From positions 79,797 to 143,796 of the forward strand of contig NZ_CAAGSW010000001.1 of assembly GCF_900774055.1 (NCBI RefSeq): DNA of 64,000 nt. The letters are read 5' to 3'. Made by a program: the position numbers and the translations under genes. How positions within the stretch are numbered: position 1 is the first letter of the stretch; every line of letters begins with the position of its first letter. This document shows, one piece after another, positions 27,469 through 37,051 of the stretch. The notes under the pieces were generated by a model that saw only the letters and a program-made list of their open reading frames with translations, was not told the origin of the DNA and did no database searches. Origin of the DNA: Methanococcoides sp. AM1 (GTDB taxonomy: Archaea > Halobacteriota > Methanosarcinia > Methanosarcinales > Methanosarcinaceae).

Positions 27469-28596
27469 ATGTTCAAAGGTTTTTATGTCTTATTTTTAAT
27501 CCTTGCACTGATATCTGCTTCAAATGCAAGCGCGATAGAATCCGGTATGACAGAATACCCGCTTACCATAGTGGATAATGTGAACAATACTATTACAATA
27601 GAAAGTAAGCCTGAAAGGATAGTGTCCACCATGCCAAGCAACACAGAGATACTTTTTGCTGTAGGTGCCGGAGATAATGTGGTCGGCGGCACGATCCACG
27701 ATGAGTATCCACCCGAAACTGCAGATATCCCGAAGGTGGGAGGATATACCAACCTTGAATTTGAATCGATCGTCAGCCTTGAGCCTGATGTTATATTTGC
27801 TTCTGAAGCAAACGGCGAAGATGCCATCAATATACTAAAGGACCTGGGATTTACTGTAATAGTAATCGAGCCAAAAACCATCGATGATATCATGAGCAAC
27901 ATCGAACTGATAGGAGAAGTGACCGGGAATAAAGAGATGGCACTATCGATCACCGATGATATGAGAACACAGATGGATGCCATCACAAGTAAAACAACCA
28001 ACATCCCTGCTGAGGAAAGGCCTCGTGTGCTCTACCTGGTCTGGCATGATCCAATGTACTCTGCCGGACTTAATTCATACCCGGACAACCTCATAACCAT
28101 GGCCGGTGGAGACAATATACAGAAAGCTGAAGGATGGCCGGTCATCAATCTTGAAGATGTCGTAGACAGCAATCCACAGATCATAATCTGTTCCGGAATG
28201 GGCGGAGCATCATATACAATTATGGACTCAATCAAAAATAATGATGCGCTGGCCCAGACAGATGCCATAAAGAATAACAGGATCTACCCTATCGCTGACC
28301 CCAGCATCATCGAGATCCCTGGCCCCAGGATCGTGGAAGGATTGAAGGAATTAGATATATACATCGAAGCTGAGATAGGGGGCTATGAAGTGGAAGAAAC
28401 TGTGATCAAAGCCAATGATGAACAGTCAGAAGATGCGACACCACTGGACAATACACCCGAAAACAGCGAGTCAGATATCCCGGCCAGTGAAGATGGAAAC
28501 TGCGAGGAAGTCCCGACAACCAGCTCACCTGGATTCAGCGTCCTGATAGCTTCATGTATGCTAGCAGCAGGATACCTCAGGGCAAAGCGTTCCTGA
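27469..28596 (+). CDS. ABC importer substrate-binding protein (BtuF/FecB type) with PGF-CTERM tail
   Basis: 375 residues. A signal peptide (about 1-22, NASA) leads to a periplasmic-binding-protein type 2 domain. Its typical segments are KPERIVSTMPSNTEILFAVGAGDNVVGGT, SLEPDVIFAS and RVLYLVWHDPMYSAG. There is no lipobox. An acidic/Pro/Ser linker at about 310-350 ends in SSPGFSVLIASCMLAAGYL and basic KRS, a PGF-CTERM sorting tail, so the protein is probably archaeosortase-processed and anchored at the surface. It precedes a permease and ATPase in one operon. Ligand class is a metal chelate such as cobalamin, haem or siderophore; which one cannot be told. Confidence 0.9.
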   Translation: MFKGFYVLFLILALISASNASAIESGMTEYPLTIVDNVNNTITIESKPERIVSTMPSNTEILFAVGAGDNVVGGTIHDEYPPETADIPKVGGYTNLEFESIVSLEPDVIFASEANGEDAINILKDLGFTVIVIEPKTIDDIMSNIELIGEVTGNKEMALSITDDMRTQMDAITSKTTNIPAEERPRVLYLVWHDPMYSAGLNSYPDNLITMAGGDNIQKAEGWPVINLEDVVDSNPQIIICSGMGGASYTIMDSIKNNDALAQTDAIKNNRIYPIADPSIIEIPGPRIVEGLKELDIYIEAEIGGYEVEETVIKANDEQSEDATPLDNTPENSESDIPASEDGNCEEVPTTSSPGFSVLIASCMLAAGYLRAKRS

Positions 28597-28614
28597 ATAC
28601 AAATACGGAAAAGG

Positions 28615-29646
28615 ATGAAGATGGCAAGAGACGGAAAAGCTGTAATGGTCTTACTTTCGGTATTGCTGGTAGCCATGATCGCCAGCAATACCGCAATAGG
28701 CAGCAGCGATATTTCACCTGTCGACACCGTTAAGATAATGGTTACTGCCATTACTGAAAAATTAATGCTCGGAGATATCCTGAATATCGAGAAGGTATGG
28801 AGCGATAGCCAGGGAACTATTATAATGAACATAAGGCTTCCGAGAGTCCTCCTTGGAGCTTTGGTGGGTGCAGCTCTTGCAACCGCCGGTTGTGCCATGC
28901 AGGGATTGCTGAAAAATCCCATGGCTGACCCATACATAATAGGGATGTCTTCAGGTGCCGGCCTTGGTGCAGCTCTTGCTTTTGCACTGATGTTACCCTT
29001 ACAGCTTCTTGCTTTTGTGACAGCAGCAGGATCCATTTTCATAGTCTACAATATATCGAGGATCGGAGAAAGAGTACCTACGGAAACACTGTTGCTTGCA
29101 GGAATTGCTGTTGGTTTCTTTCTCTCGGCAGTCACGTCTTTCATCATATTCCTTTCCCAGTCACCACACCAGATAATATACTGGATGATGGGAGGGCTGT
29201 GGACTGCCAGCTGGGATAAAGTGAAGATCACTTTTGTTATGATACTTGTGGGTATTTTCATGCTCTACCGGCAATCATGGAACCTCAATGTTATGCTCCT
29301 TGGTGAGGAACAGGCACAGTGCATGGGAGTGGATATCGAGAAGGTAAAACGAAGCGTACTCATATTCTCATCACTTGTTACTGCAGCTGCAGTATCTGTT
29401 AGCGGGATCATAGGTTTTGTAGGACTTATCATACCACACATAATGAGGATTATCGTGGGGCCTGATCACAGGATACTCCTGCCCACATCAACCCTCATGG
29501 GAGCAGTATTCCTGGTGTTCTCAGACACTATTGCAAGGACAATACTCGAATCCACCGACCTGCCCGTAGGAGTTGTTACCGCCTTTTTCGGAGCTCCTTT
29601 CTTCATTTACCTGTTAAGGAAGAGGAGAAAGACAATCTATGCTTGA
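28615..29646 (+). CDS. BtuC/FecCD-type ABC permease
   Basis: 343 residues with about ten membrane helices. Family marks are IMNIRLPRVLLGALVGAALA, GCAMQGLLKNPMADPYIIGM (the conserved NPLADP-like loop) and GFVGLIIPHIMRIIVGPDHR (the EAA-like coupling segment). It forms the homodimeric membrane channel of a metal-chelate importer. It lies 18 bp after the binding-protein gene and overlaps the ATPase gene by 8 bp. Two close ATG starts (28615 and 28621) are possible. Confidence 0.95.
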   Translation: MKMARDGKAVMVLLSVLLVAMIASNTAIGSSDISPVDTVKIMVTAITEKLMLGDILNIEKVWSDSQGTIIMNIRLPRVLLGALVGAALATAGCAMQGLLKNPMADPYIIGMSSGAGLGAALAFALMLPLQLLAFVTAAGSIFIVYNISRIGERVPTETLLLAGIAVGFFLSAVTSFIIFLSQSPHQIIYWMMGGLWTASWDKVKITFVMILVGIFMLYRQSWNLNVMLLGEEQAQCMGVDIEKVKRSVLIFSSLVTAAAVSVSGIIGFVGLIIPHIMRIIVGPDHRILLPTSTLMGAVFLVFSDTIARTILESTDLPVGVVTAFFGAPFFIYLLRKRRKTIYA

Positions 29647-30418
29647 GATCAAAGGCCTTAATGTGAGCTATGGCAGCCGAAAGATACTGGAAGACATTAA
29701 CATATCTGCTGAAAAAGGCGAGTTCCTGGGCATCCTTGGGCCGAACGGATCCGGCAAGACAACATTAGTTAAAGCTATCACCAAAGTTCTCAAACCCGAA
29801 TCCGGAGAGATAAACCTTAACGGAAGATCCATAAAACATATGAATGGCTCTGAACTTGCCAGACATATAGCAGTGGTTTCGCAAGTCATATCCATCAATT
29901 TCGAGTTTGCTGTAAAAGATATAGTGATGATGGGGCGTACTCCTTACATAAAGGGTAATGAATCCCCTGAGGACTTTGACATCGTTGAAGAATCCATGGA
30001 AAAAACTAAAACAGACTTCCTGAAGGATAGGCTTGTCACACAGCTGAGTGGCGGTGAACTTCAGCGTGTCATCATAGCAAGAGCACTTGCGCAGCAAACG
30101 GACATCCTGCTTCTCGATGAACCAACATCACATCTTGATATCACGAACCAGATCGATATCCTGAACCTAGTCAAAGATGAATCAAGAAAGGGGAAGCTTG
30201 TAGTTGCAGTGGTACATGACCTGAACCTTGCAGCATATTACTGTGACAAGATAGCACTCATACGGGATGGAAACCTGATGTCGTTGGGCACACCAGCAGA
30301 AGTGCTCACCCCGGAAATCATTGGAAAAGTATATAATCTGCCTGTAGAGGTTGTCACCAATGAGATCACGAATTCCCTGTATGTGATACCAAAGCTAGAG
30401 CCTTTAGCACACCCTTGA
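29639..30418 (+). CDS. ABC importer ATPase (BtuD/FecE type)
   Basis: 259 residues. Walker A GPNGSGKTT at about 34-42, signature LSGGELQRVIIARALA near 139, Walker B ILLLDEPTSHLD and the switch histidine VVHDLNLAA are all intact. The sequence matches the iron-chelate/cobalamin family of ABC ATPases. It completes the importer begun at 27469 and overlaps the permease gene, so the three proteins are coupled. Confidence 0.96.
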   Translation: MLEIKGLNVSYGSRKILEDINISAEKGEFLGILGPNGSGKTTLVKAITKVLKPESGEINLNGRSIKHMNGSELARHIAVVSQVISINFEFAVKDIVMMGRTPYIKGNESPEDFDIVEESMEKTKTDFLKDRLVTQLSGGELQRVIIARALAQQTDILLLDEPTSHLDITNQIDILNLVKDESRKGKLVVAVVHDLNLAAYYCDKIALIRDGNLMSLGTPAEVLTPEIIGKVYNLPVEVVTNEITNSLYVIPKLEPLAHP

Positions 30419-30472
30419 GATCTCATTTTTAAGCAAATGGTAAAAGAAATAAAAACCTTTTGGGATATATCT

Positions 30473-31117
30473 TTATTCTATTTCGGCCCAAACCACGAGT
30501 ATTCCCTTCATAGAACCAATATTTGAGTAATCAGAAGGTACATGAAGGGTAAGGTCCGCAGTCCCCATTTCTTTTGGACCAAGCAATGCAGAATATTCAT
30601 ACCACACTCCGGAATTAATGTGCAGACCACTTATGAACAGATCATCTGCTGTACCAATCACATTCACAGAGATAGTTGCATCAGCTCCTCCTCCATTATG
30701 CACTTTGATTATCTTTACATCACTTACCTCACCTGCTTCAAGGCAACCAAAATTGATGGTACCGGGAGTTGCGACGACCCCAACTGCCGGAATGATCTCT
30801 GCACCAAGAGATACACCTGAATACATTGAAGCGTTGTTCAACGTTTCATTCCCATCATCGTTGTCATTGTCGTCTTCATCTTTGTCATCGTGAGAGTGGC
30901 CATTCCTTTTACCACGATTATTGCCACTATATCTTGGAGCATCAATTGCATTGATATTGGCGGTGCTTGGATGTTCCAGGTCAGAATATGTGATCTCATG
31001 ATGATCTTCTGTGGGAGAGGAGGCAAGCTCCGGCGAATTCGTAGAAATGTTTGCAAGACCACTCAGTAGCAATGTCGTAAAGAGTAGAAGCCCTAAAGGT
31101 TTGATCATCGGATGCAT
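30473..31117 (-). CDS. Exported protein sharing its C-terminal domain with the neighbouring PKD protein
   Basis: 214 residues from the ATG at 31117, which has GTGGCGG upstream; other ATGs at 31141 and 31108 are possible. A signal peptide is followed by a low-complexity Asp/Asn/Glu section (HDDKDEDDNDNDDGNE). The last 110 residues (AEIIPAVGVVATPGTINFG ... MKGILVVWAEIE) are closely similar to the C-terminus of the protein at 31412-32506. That shared unit reads as a small beta-sandwich with PGTINFG and DADLTLHVP-like strands. The acidic stretch could bind calcium. No sorting tail. Function unknown. Confidence 0.75.
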   Translation of the reverse strand: MHPMIKPLGLLLFTTLLLSGLANISTNSPELASSPTEDHHEITYSDLEHPSTANINAIDAPRYSGNNRGKRNGHSHDDKDEDDNDNDDGNETLNNASMYSGVSLGAEIIPAVGVVATPGTINFGCLEAGEVSDVKIIKVHNGGGADATISVNVIGTADDLFISGLHINSGVWYEYSALLGPKEMGTADLTLHVPSDYSNIGSMKGILVVWAEIE

Positions 31118-31379
31118 AATTAACCGCCACACATTGTACAAAGATCACTACTTTTTCCCTGAAATCGACATTTTACACGCTTTATCAAGATAATGCCACC
31201 AAATGACAAATTTAACACATAACACCATAGCAACATACCTTTTTAGTGTACAAAACCGAACAGAAGAAATGATCAATATGTACGATAAGGCAAGCTTGGG
31301 ATGAAACATTACATCACATGAGATGCACAGAGACAATCACAGTAATCACGATTTAGTTCGTATAGATAAAAAAGAAAAG

Positions 31380-31394
31380 GAAAAGATCCTTTTC
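31380..31394 (-). terminator. Terminator of the PKD surface-protein gene
   Basis: Minus-strand stem GAAAAG-GAT-CTTTTC followed by CTTTTCTTTTTTAT, 17 bp past the stop codon. Confidence 0.55.
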
Positions 31395-31411
31395 AAAATT
31401 TACCTTAAGCT

Positions 31412-32506
31412 TCACTCAATTTCTGCCCAGACCACAAGTATACCTTTCATAGAACCAATATTAGAGTAATCAAAAGGCACATGAAGGGTAAGGTCCGCTG
31501 TCGTCATTTCCTTAGAACCAAGCCATGCCGAATAATCATCCCACATTCCATTATCAACATACAGACCATCCATGAACAGGTCATCTGCAGCGTCTATCAC
31601 ATCAGCTGTGATTATTGCATCATCTGCACCCCTGTTAGTAATCTGTACAGTTCTCACGTCACTGACCTCACCTGCTCCAAGGAAACCGAAATTGATAGTA
31701 CCTGGAGTGACAACAATACCTACTGCAGGGATGATCTCTGCACCAAGAGATACTGCTGCAGATATTGATTCATTCTCAAGTTCTTCATCGCCGGGATCGG
31801 AAACGACGATATGGTTGGGCTTTATGATTGAATCACTGCCTACGGAGTTTGCCACAGTGAGAGTTACGTCAAAGCTACCTGCTGAAATGAATGTATGTTC
31901 AGGATCCTGTTCAGTTGAATCGATGATACTATCATTGTTAAAATCCCATGCCCATTCTGTAGGAGTACCCGTTGAAAGATCGGCGAACTGAACCGTCAGC
32001 GGAAATGTACCGGAAACGACGCTTGCAGAGAAATCGGCTTCTGGTGCAACTAGCGGATCGCTGGCAGTGGTAGATACAACGATTTCCTCATCGCCAAAAG
32101 TGCTTGAGTAGGGAATTTCATTTGCGGAATAGGCTCCCGATATTGTATAGCTCCCTTCCGGCGTATCTGAGGGTACTGTTACATCATAGATTATCGTTCT
32201 GCTTTCCCCTGCATTGAAAAGGGACACAAATACCCATTCTAAAGCAGACTCTTTGAAAATGGAAGCCCCAGCATCGTCAATTACAGTCAAATTCCACCCA
32301 TCAGGAAGGTTTTCTTTAACAGCCGGACTTGATATCGCTGAATTTATAGATAGGGTAACAAATACCCTGAAAGTATCCCCTGGCACTACCTCTGAGGTCG
32401 ATATCGATCTTGTAGCACTTAGTTCCCCTGCTGCCATTGCAGGCATGGAAACTGAAATAAGCACGAAAAATACCATCAATACCGTTATTATTCTTCTTTT
32501 GTTCAT
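31412..32506 (-). CDS. Secreted PKD surface protein with N-terminal beta-sandwich
   Basis: 364 residues. A signal peptide ends near AMAAG (about 26). Residues 28-145 are the recurring EVVPGDTFRVFVTLSI beta-sandwich. A PKD domain at about 155-240 contains EWAWDFNNDSIIDSTEQDPEH, and the C-terminal 110 residues duplicate those of the protein at 30473. GGTGGTGCGAT precedes the ATG. There is neither a PGF tail nor a WNPW module, so it is either freely secreted or bound through another protein. Its 5' end closely resembles the decayed copy at 41550-41796. Confidence 0.8.
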   Translation of the reverse strand: MNKRRIITVLMVFFVLISVSMPAMAAGELSATRSISTSEVVPGDTFRVFVTLSINSAISSPAVKENLPDGWNLTVIDDAGASIFKESALEWVFVSLFNAGESRTIIYDVTVPSDTPEGSYTISGAYSANEIPYSSTFGDEEIVVSTTASDPLVAPEADFSASVVSGTFPLTVQFADLSTGTPTEWAWDFNNDSIIDSTEQDPEHTFISAGSFDVTLTVANSVGSDSIIKPNHIVVSDPGDEELENESISAAVSLGAEIIPAVGIVVTPGTINFGFLGAGEVSDVRTVQITNRGADDAIITADVIDAADDLFMDGLYVDNGMWDDYSAWLGSKEMTTADLTLHVPFDYSNIGSMKGILVVWAEIE

Positions 32507-32533
32507 TATCGCACCACCTTTTTCACCTAGATC

Positions 32534-33295
32534 TTATTTTTGTCTTTTAGTACCTTTTACACAAAATAAAGACATCAGTAGTCCTGAAACAGCCATTATA
32601 AGTTCAAAACCCGGAGTATTAGGCTCCGAATCCTGAGATTGTACATCATCCCGGGAAACTTCAGTGTTTTCAAGTTCCCCTACAGGTTCTCCCCCGGTGA
32701 CCGGATCAACATTACTTTCTTCTTTATTCACTTCAACGCTTTCTTCCGGAATTATTTCAGCAGAAGAAGTGGAAGTATCTGTTAAAGAAGAGACAGTTGA
32801 AGAAGAATCGTCGGTATTACCTGTGTTTCCAGAAGACGAAGAGCCTGTAATAGTGATCGTGTCATCACCTATGATCGGGACGGAAATGTATTCATCGGAA
32901 CTTGTATAAAACGATGCTTTACCATGAATAATATAAGTTCCTGCTTTTTCACTTGATGGAACCGTCACTTCATATACCAGATCCCTGGATTCACCCGGGA
33001 GTATATGACCAGACCACATCCATTCATGGGTCGATTCCTTGAAAAGAGCTCCATTATCCTGAACCATGCTCACAGTCCACCCTTCAGGAAGGTCTTCGTC
33101 AATCATTGGAGCCTTGTATGAGTCAGTGGAAGACAAACTAACGGTTACTATGAAGCTGTCACCTGCACTAACGGTATCTTCTGAAATATCTCTACCAACA
33201 GTAATACCTTCATCGGCTAGTGCCGGAGAAGACATTAATGATAACGCTATAACCAATAAACTCAGAAAAACACTGTACTTTTTTAGATTAAACAT
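32534..33295 (-). CDS. PGF-CTERM-anchored surface protein with a single beta-sandwich domain
   Basis: 253 residues. A signal peptide (about 1-27) leads to the recurring SAGDSFIVTVSLSS domain with DEDLPEGWTVSMV. Its second half contains SGHILPGESRDLVYEVTVP. A Ser/Thr/Glu linker of about 75 residues follows (SSSGNTGNTDDSSSTVSS). The tail NTPGFELIMAVSGLLMSLF plus basic KGTKRQK is a canonical PGF-CTERM signal for archaeosortase-mediated anchoring. It is adjacent to, and on the same strand as, the PKD protein with the same N-terminal domain, 27 bp apart. Confidence 0.82.
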   Translation of the reverse strand: MFNLKKYSVFLSLLVIALSLMSSPALADEGITVGRDISEDTVSAGDSFIVTVSLSSTDSYKAPMIDEDLPEGWTVSMVQDNGALFKESTHEWMWSGHILPGESRDLVYEVTVPSSEKAGTYIIHGKASFYTSSDEYISVPIIGDDTITITGSSSSGNTGNTDDSSSTVSSLTDTSTSSAEIIPEESVEVNKEESNVDPVTGGEPVGELENTEVSRDDVQSQDSEPNTPGFELIMAVSGLLMSLFCVKGTKRQK

Positions 33296-33852
33296 ATTAA
33301 TTTTCCCATATATTCTTTTAATTTATTTGTGATCATCAACGGACTTTGCCAAAACCGAAATGTATAGGACTGTTTAAATATCTTTGATTTGGATTTGCTT
33401 TACTTTTATCAGTGCTATTAATATTTGATCCAATTTCTTCATAATTTATGAAGTAGATCGAGGAACATACATACGAACATTCTTATAGCTGTGGAATTCA
33501 AAGGCGACAAGAAATCGAATGATATCTTAATTTGAAAGCAAAATACGAAAGGAGCTCATACCCACATTTCAGAACTTACCATCGATATGCTTCCACTTTA
33601 TCGGGAAATTATACCCATCGTTCACATTCCTGTCAAACTTGTCATTTCTCGTAAATACATGTATAAGCGATCTTATCATCCACCATCCAACTTATGCACA
33701 ATAGACTTTAATTAATATAATAAAGCCAATTATATAAGCTAAAATCCATAAAGACATTATATGATTTAAACATATCTTTTTGGGTTATTTACATTATCTT
33801 GATGCATAACAGTATAAGAGAATCTCTTTTAAATGCTTAAATAGATGTACAC
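33296..33852. other. AT-rich intergenic DNA with one short coding-like fragment
   Basis: No gene of usual size. On the minus strand 33569-33679 encodes a 36-codon frame that reads like protein (RNDKFDRNVNDGYNFPIKW) but has no ribosome binding site or recognised family; it may be a gene remnant. The remainder is AT-rich and should contain the promoter of the gene ending at 32534. Confidence 0.35.
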
Positions 33853-34341
33853 TTATTCTTGTACATCCCTTCGTCTCCTGTACATTACATAAGCAAAAGT
33901 GCCTGCAATTAACATTAGGAAAAGTACAGCTCCTTTTGCAAACACATTCGAAACATGGACATTAACAGGGATCTTAATACCACTCCCCACCCCAAGGTCA
34001 CCTTCCGGGGATGTGGATAGAACATAAGCTTTAAACTCGTGCTCACCAGCGCCAGAAACTGGGGGTTTTAGCTCAAGAGTTACTTCTTTAACCTCCCCTG
34101 CATCCAGAGTGAAATTATCATTAGAGATCAGGAACCATTCTGTATACTCATCATCCACATAAACAAGATAATTGGAAATCGAATCGCCTGTATTTTTTAC
34201 GTACAGGGACTGAGTATCTGAACTTCCAACCTCTACAGTGAAGTTCAACCTTCCCGGAGAAGCACCGACACCAGTTGCCGAACTTGCCTGTGCTATCATT
34301 AACAGTACCAGTATACTGATTACAATTTTTTTTAGCATCAT
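33853..34341 (-). CDS. Membrane-anchored exported protein with a NEW3/COG1470-like beta domain
   Basis: 162 residues. A signal peptide (cleavage near SSA-TG, about 23) is followed by a single beta-sandwich of about 95 residues with SPGRLNFTVEVGSSDTQSL and LDAGEVKEVTLELKPP, typical of archaeal NEW3/alpha-galactosidase-associated or COG1470-like domains. One membrane helix (AVLFLMLIAGTFAYVMY) and a basic RRRRD tail end the protein, with no PGF triad. AGGTGTGA precedes the start. Probably a cell-surface or S-layer-associated protein. Confidence 0.75.
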   Translation of the reverse strand: MMLKKIVISILVLLMIAQASSATGVGASPGRLNFTVEVGSSDTQSLYVKNTGDSISNYLVYVDDEYTEWFLISNDNFTLDAGEVKEVTLELKPPVSGAGEHEFKAYVLSTSPEGDLGVGSGIKIPVNVHVSNVFAKGAVLFLMLIAGTFAYVMYRRRRDVQE

Positions 34342-35188
34342 TCACACCTATAAAATCATTGTAAATAAGAGATGATAATATATAAACAAACTTATAAGAG
34401 TTTTATTCATATAATTAGAAACTTGATAATAACTATTGTTAGCTACAGTGCAAATGACAACTCATTAAGTTCTACAAAAACGTTCAATTAGGCCATAATT
34501 CCTTCCATTCTAATTGGATATCACCAAACTTATACGTAATTTACAAATGAATCCGAATCTATAACCATTTTGCAAGTTCGTCATCAAAGCAATTGATACG
34601 CTGTAAACGTTATTGTAACATACAACTTCTTGTTTTTTATTCCATTTGAATCAAGTATCAGAGTTCTTTGAATCAGCTATTTCCACATACATCGCAATTG
34701 TACCCAAAACAGATCCAATATCACAAGAAAGAAAGTAAAAGCGAGACATATTATAAGGAACCTTTCTGAAGGTATTCCCTAAGAACTTTCTTTCTGATAT
34801 GCCTAAAAGCTGCATTTGTTACATCGATATTAGTCCTATTAAATGGACAAAGAAGCGTGATACAAACTTATGATGTTATCTTTTTTGATAATGTATTTTT
34901 GCTTTAAGGGAAACTATATATATAATCGATCATTATCATTATGATCATAGTGTTACTTCTAAAATAAACACTATAAACTACAGGAAATCTGAGAAATAGA
35001 ACTTGAAAAATTAGATAATCGAGGGACTCCTGAAATCAATTTTGGTAAATGTAAACTGATTTCAAGAATCCGCATCAATAGATAGTTCTTTCTCCTAAAT
35101 AAGTTTTCCTGATTAGTCGATAAGAAATCACTTATTAGGTTTTTTATTGACACAAAATCGAAAAAGAAACATACGGAGAAACTAAAAC
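34342..35188. other. Long AT-rich intergenic region
   Basis: About 850 bp without a convincing gene. A short plus-strand stretch near 34985-35080 reads as a protein-like fragment (KLDNRGTPEINFGKCKLIS) interrupted by stops, perhaps a remnant. The segment before 35189 should contain the promoter of the beta-propeller gene. Confidence 0.4.
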
Positions 35189-36493
35189 ATGCAATCAAGA
35201 AATTTAGCACTAGTAATTAGTGCAATGATGCTCGTGGGTTTGCTTGCAATCCCTGCATCTGCCGATACAGACTGGGCACAGTTCCAGGGAGATTCCGACA
35301 AGAACGCTTTTACGGCTGAAGACGGACCTACCTCTGTCAGTACAAGTTGGGAAACCTATATTGGAGGCGGTGGCTGGATGGGAGTCGATTCCACCCCTAT
35401 TGTAGTAGGTAACTACGTATATGCAATGTCCTCTAATGGAAATCTTTCCAAGGTAAGTGATACAGGAACTGCAGTTACTTCAGGAAACTGGCCAGTTGAT
35501 CTGGCTGGAAGCGGTTTCCAGAATTCTGTAGCAGCAACAAACGGAAGTGCAATTTTCGTAGTAACAACAGGTTATAGCAGCGCCACACCAACGCTTTACG
35601 CAATCGATGCAGATGATGGTAGCACACTCTGGGATGAGACAATTGGAACCAGCGATTACCAGTGTTCATGCCCTATCCTCTACGATAATGGTAAACTTTA
35701 CTTTGGTACTGTCAAGATGAGCAACCTCGATGCCACCAATGATAGTGATGATGGAACCTATTATTGCTATGATGAAGACGGAACTCTGGAATGGAGCACT
35801 TCTACAACAGACAACAAAGGATACTACTGGGCAGGAGCATGCAGTGTAGGCAATTATATTGTCTATGGTAACGATGCCGGTAATGTAACCCTGGTCGAGA
35901 AAGCCGATGGTGATGTTGCAGATTCCTTTGACATCAGCACTGTATTCTCTGACAATGCAGAAATCAGGTCAACATGTGTTTTCGATAGTACAAATAAGAG
36001 AATATATTTCACCTCCAAGAGTGGCTATTGCTACTTTGTAGGACTGGATTACAACCAATTTACCCAGGTATACTCCTTCGACACCACCGATACCGCAAGC
36101 AGTTCCAGTATGTCCTACAGTACATCCACTCCTGCAATTGACATCGGCGGAGATGTTGTTTATGTTTGCGCAGGCAGCTTTAGCAGTGGCGGACTGTTTG
36201 CTCTGAATGCTGATGATCTCTCCGAGAACTGGCAACACGGTTCAGATGGCGCACAGTCATCCCCTGTGGTAAGTGAAGATCTGGACAGCACTAAGAACGT
36301 TGTCTACTACACTACAAACGTAGCCCAGGGCACATGTTATGCCGTAAGGGACGATGGTTCTGGTAGCAACGATTACACCCAAAAGTTCGCATACACTCCT
36401 ACCAACGATAACTACATACTTCAGGGTGTAGCAATTTCAGGCAGCCAGGTCTTCTTCGGTAACGATGATGGTTACCTTATTGGACTTGCATAA
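35189..36493 (+). CDS. Secreted PQQ-like beta-propeller protein without a C-terminal sorting module
   Basis: 434 residues. A signal peptide ends near ASA-DT (about 26). The rest is a beta-propeller of PQQ-type blades (PTLYAIDADDGSTLWDETIG; GGLFALNADDLSENWQHGS; final blade VFFGNDDGYLIGLA). It resembles the propellers at 39195 and 42640 but stops at the last blade with no WNPW module, CARDB domain or PGF tail. CGGAG lies upstream of the ATG and a strong terminator follows. It may be released, or captured by another surface protein. Confidence 0.85.
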   Translation: MQSRNLALVISAMMLVGLLAIPASADTDWAQFQGDSDKNAFTAEDGPTSVSTSWETYIGGGGWMGVDSTPIVVGNYVYAMSSNGNLSKVSDTGTAVTSGNWPVDLAGSGFQNSVAATNGSAIFVVTTGYSSATPTLYAIDADDGSTLWDETIGTSDYQCSCPILYDNGKLYFGTVKMSNLDATNDSDDGTYYCYDEDGTLEWSTSTTDNKGYYWAGACSVGNYIVYGNDAGNVTLVEKADGDVADSFDISTVFSDNAEIRSTCVFDSTNKRIYFTSKSGYCYFVGLDYNQFTQVYSFDTTDTASSSSMSYSTSTPAIDIGGDVVYVCAGSFSSGGLFALNADDLSENWQHGSDGAQSSPVVSEDLDSTKNVVYYTTNVAQGTCYAVRDDGSGSNDYTQKFAYTPTNDNYILQGVAISGSQVFFGNDDGYLIGLA

Positions 36494-36507
36494 ATAATTC
36501 CTAAATT

Positions 36508-36536
36508 GAGAAGATTGTGCTTAGGCAAATCTTCTC
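36508..36536 (+). terminator. Intrinsic terminator of the beta-propeller gene
   Basis: Perfect 9-bp stem GAGAAGATT/AATCTTCTC with an 11-nt loop, followed by TTCTTTTTTATT. Confidence 0.85.
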
Positions 36537-37051
36537 TTCTTTTTTATTATTCAAGCATCATAATTTAAATTAATTCACTCGAATTGTTGATGTAAACATA
36601 TGTCGTCCTGATCAAAGCAGCATTATCATTAATGTTTTCAACTTTACCAAAAAAGGAATTAAACGATAGTATCTTTAAGAACAAAATAGAAGATCCTTTG
36701 GTCGAATCTCTAGAAATCAAATAACAGGATGCATTATCTCATATTAAATGTTCATTTGTCTTTTTAATGATAAAGCTATCTGTGAATATGCGGTTCACAA
36801 GCCCTCAATAACTTGTTGCTATCAATACAACCTTTCCAAAGTTTGCTGAAATACCGGGAAATCCGAAAAATAATCGAGATTTTTAAAGGCAGATTTGTTC
36901 AAATCGGAAAGGACCTGTTGCTGACAAAAAAATCCAGATGTTCTCAGCTTTTTTTATATTTTAATTGCTAAAAATAAAGCCAAGAACACTAGTACCTAGT
37001 TTAACTTACAAAGATTAGACTCGAAGTTACAGACAATATAAAGCTAAATGT
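36537..37051. other. AT-rich intergenic region, nothing recognised
   Basis: About 500 bp between convergent genes. No reading frame with coding character, repeat or RNA fold was seen. Confidence 0.5.

Noticed and set aside
34971-35210. Minus-strand 79-codon hydrophobic frame before the beta-propeller gene
   Set aside because: It overlaps the signal peptide of the plus-strand gene and AT-rich DNA; its hydrophobicity is that of the antisense of lysine/AT-rich sequence, with no ribosome site.
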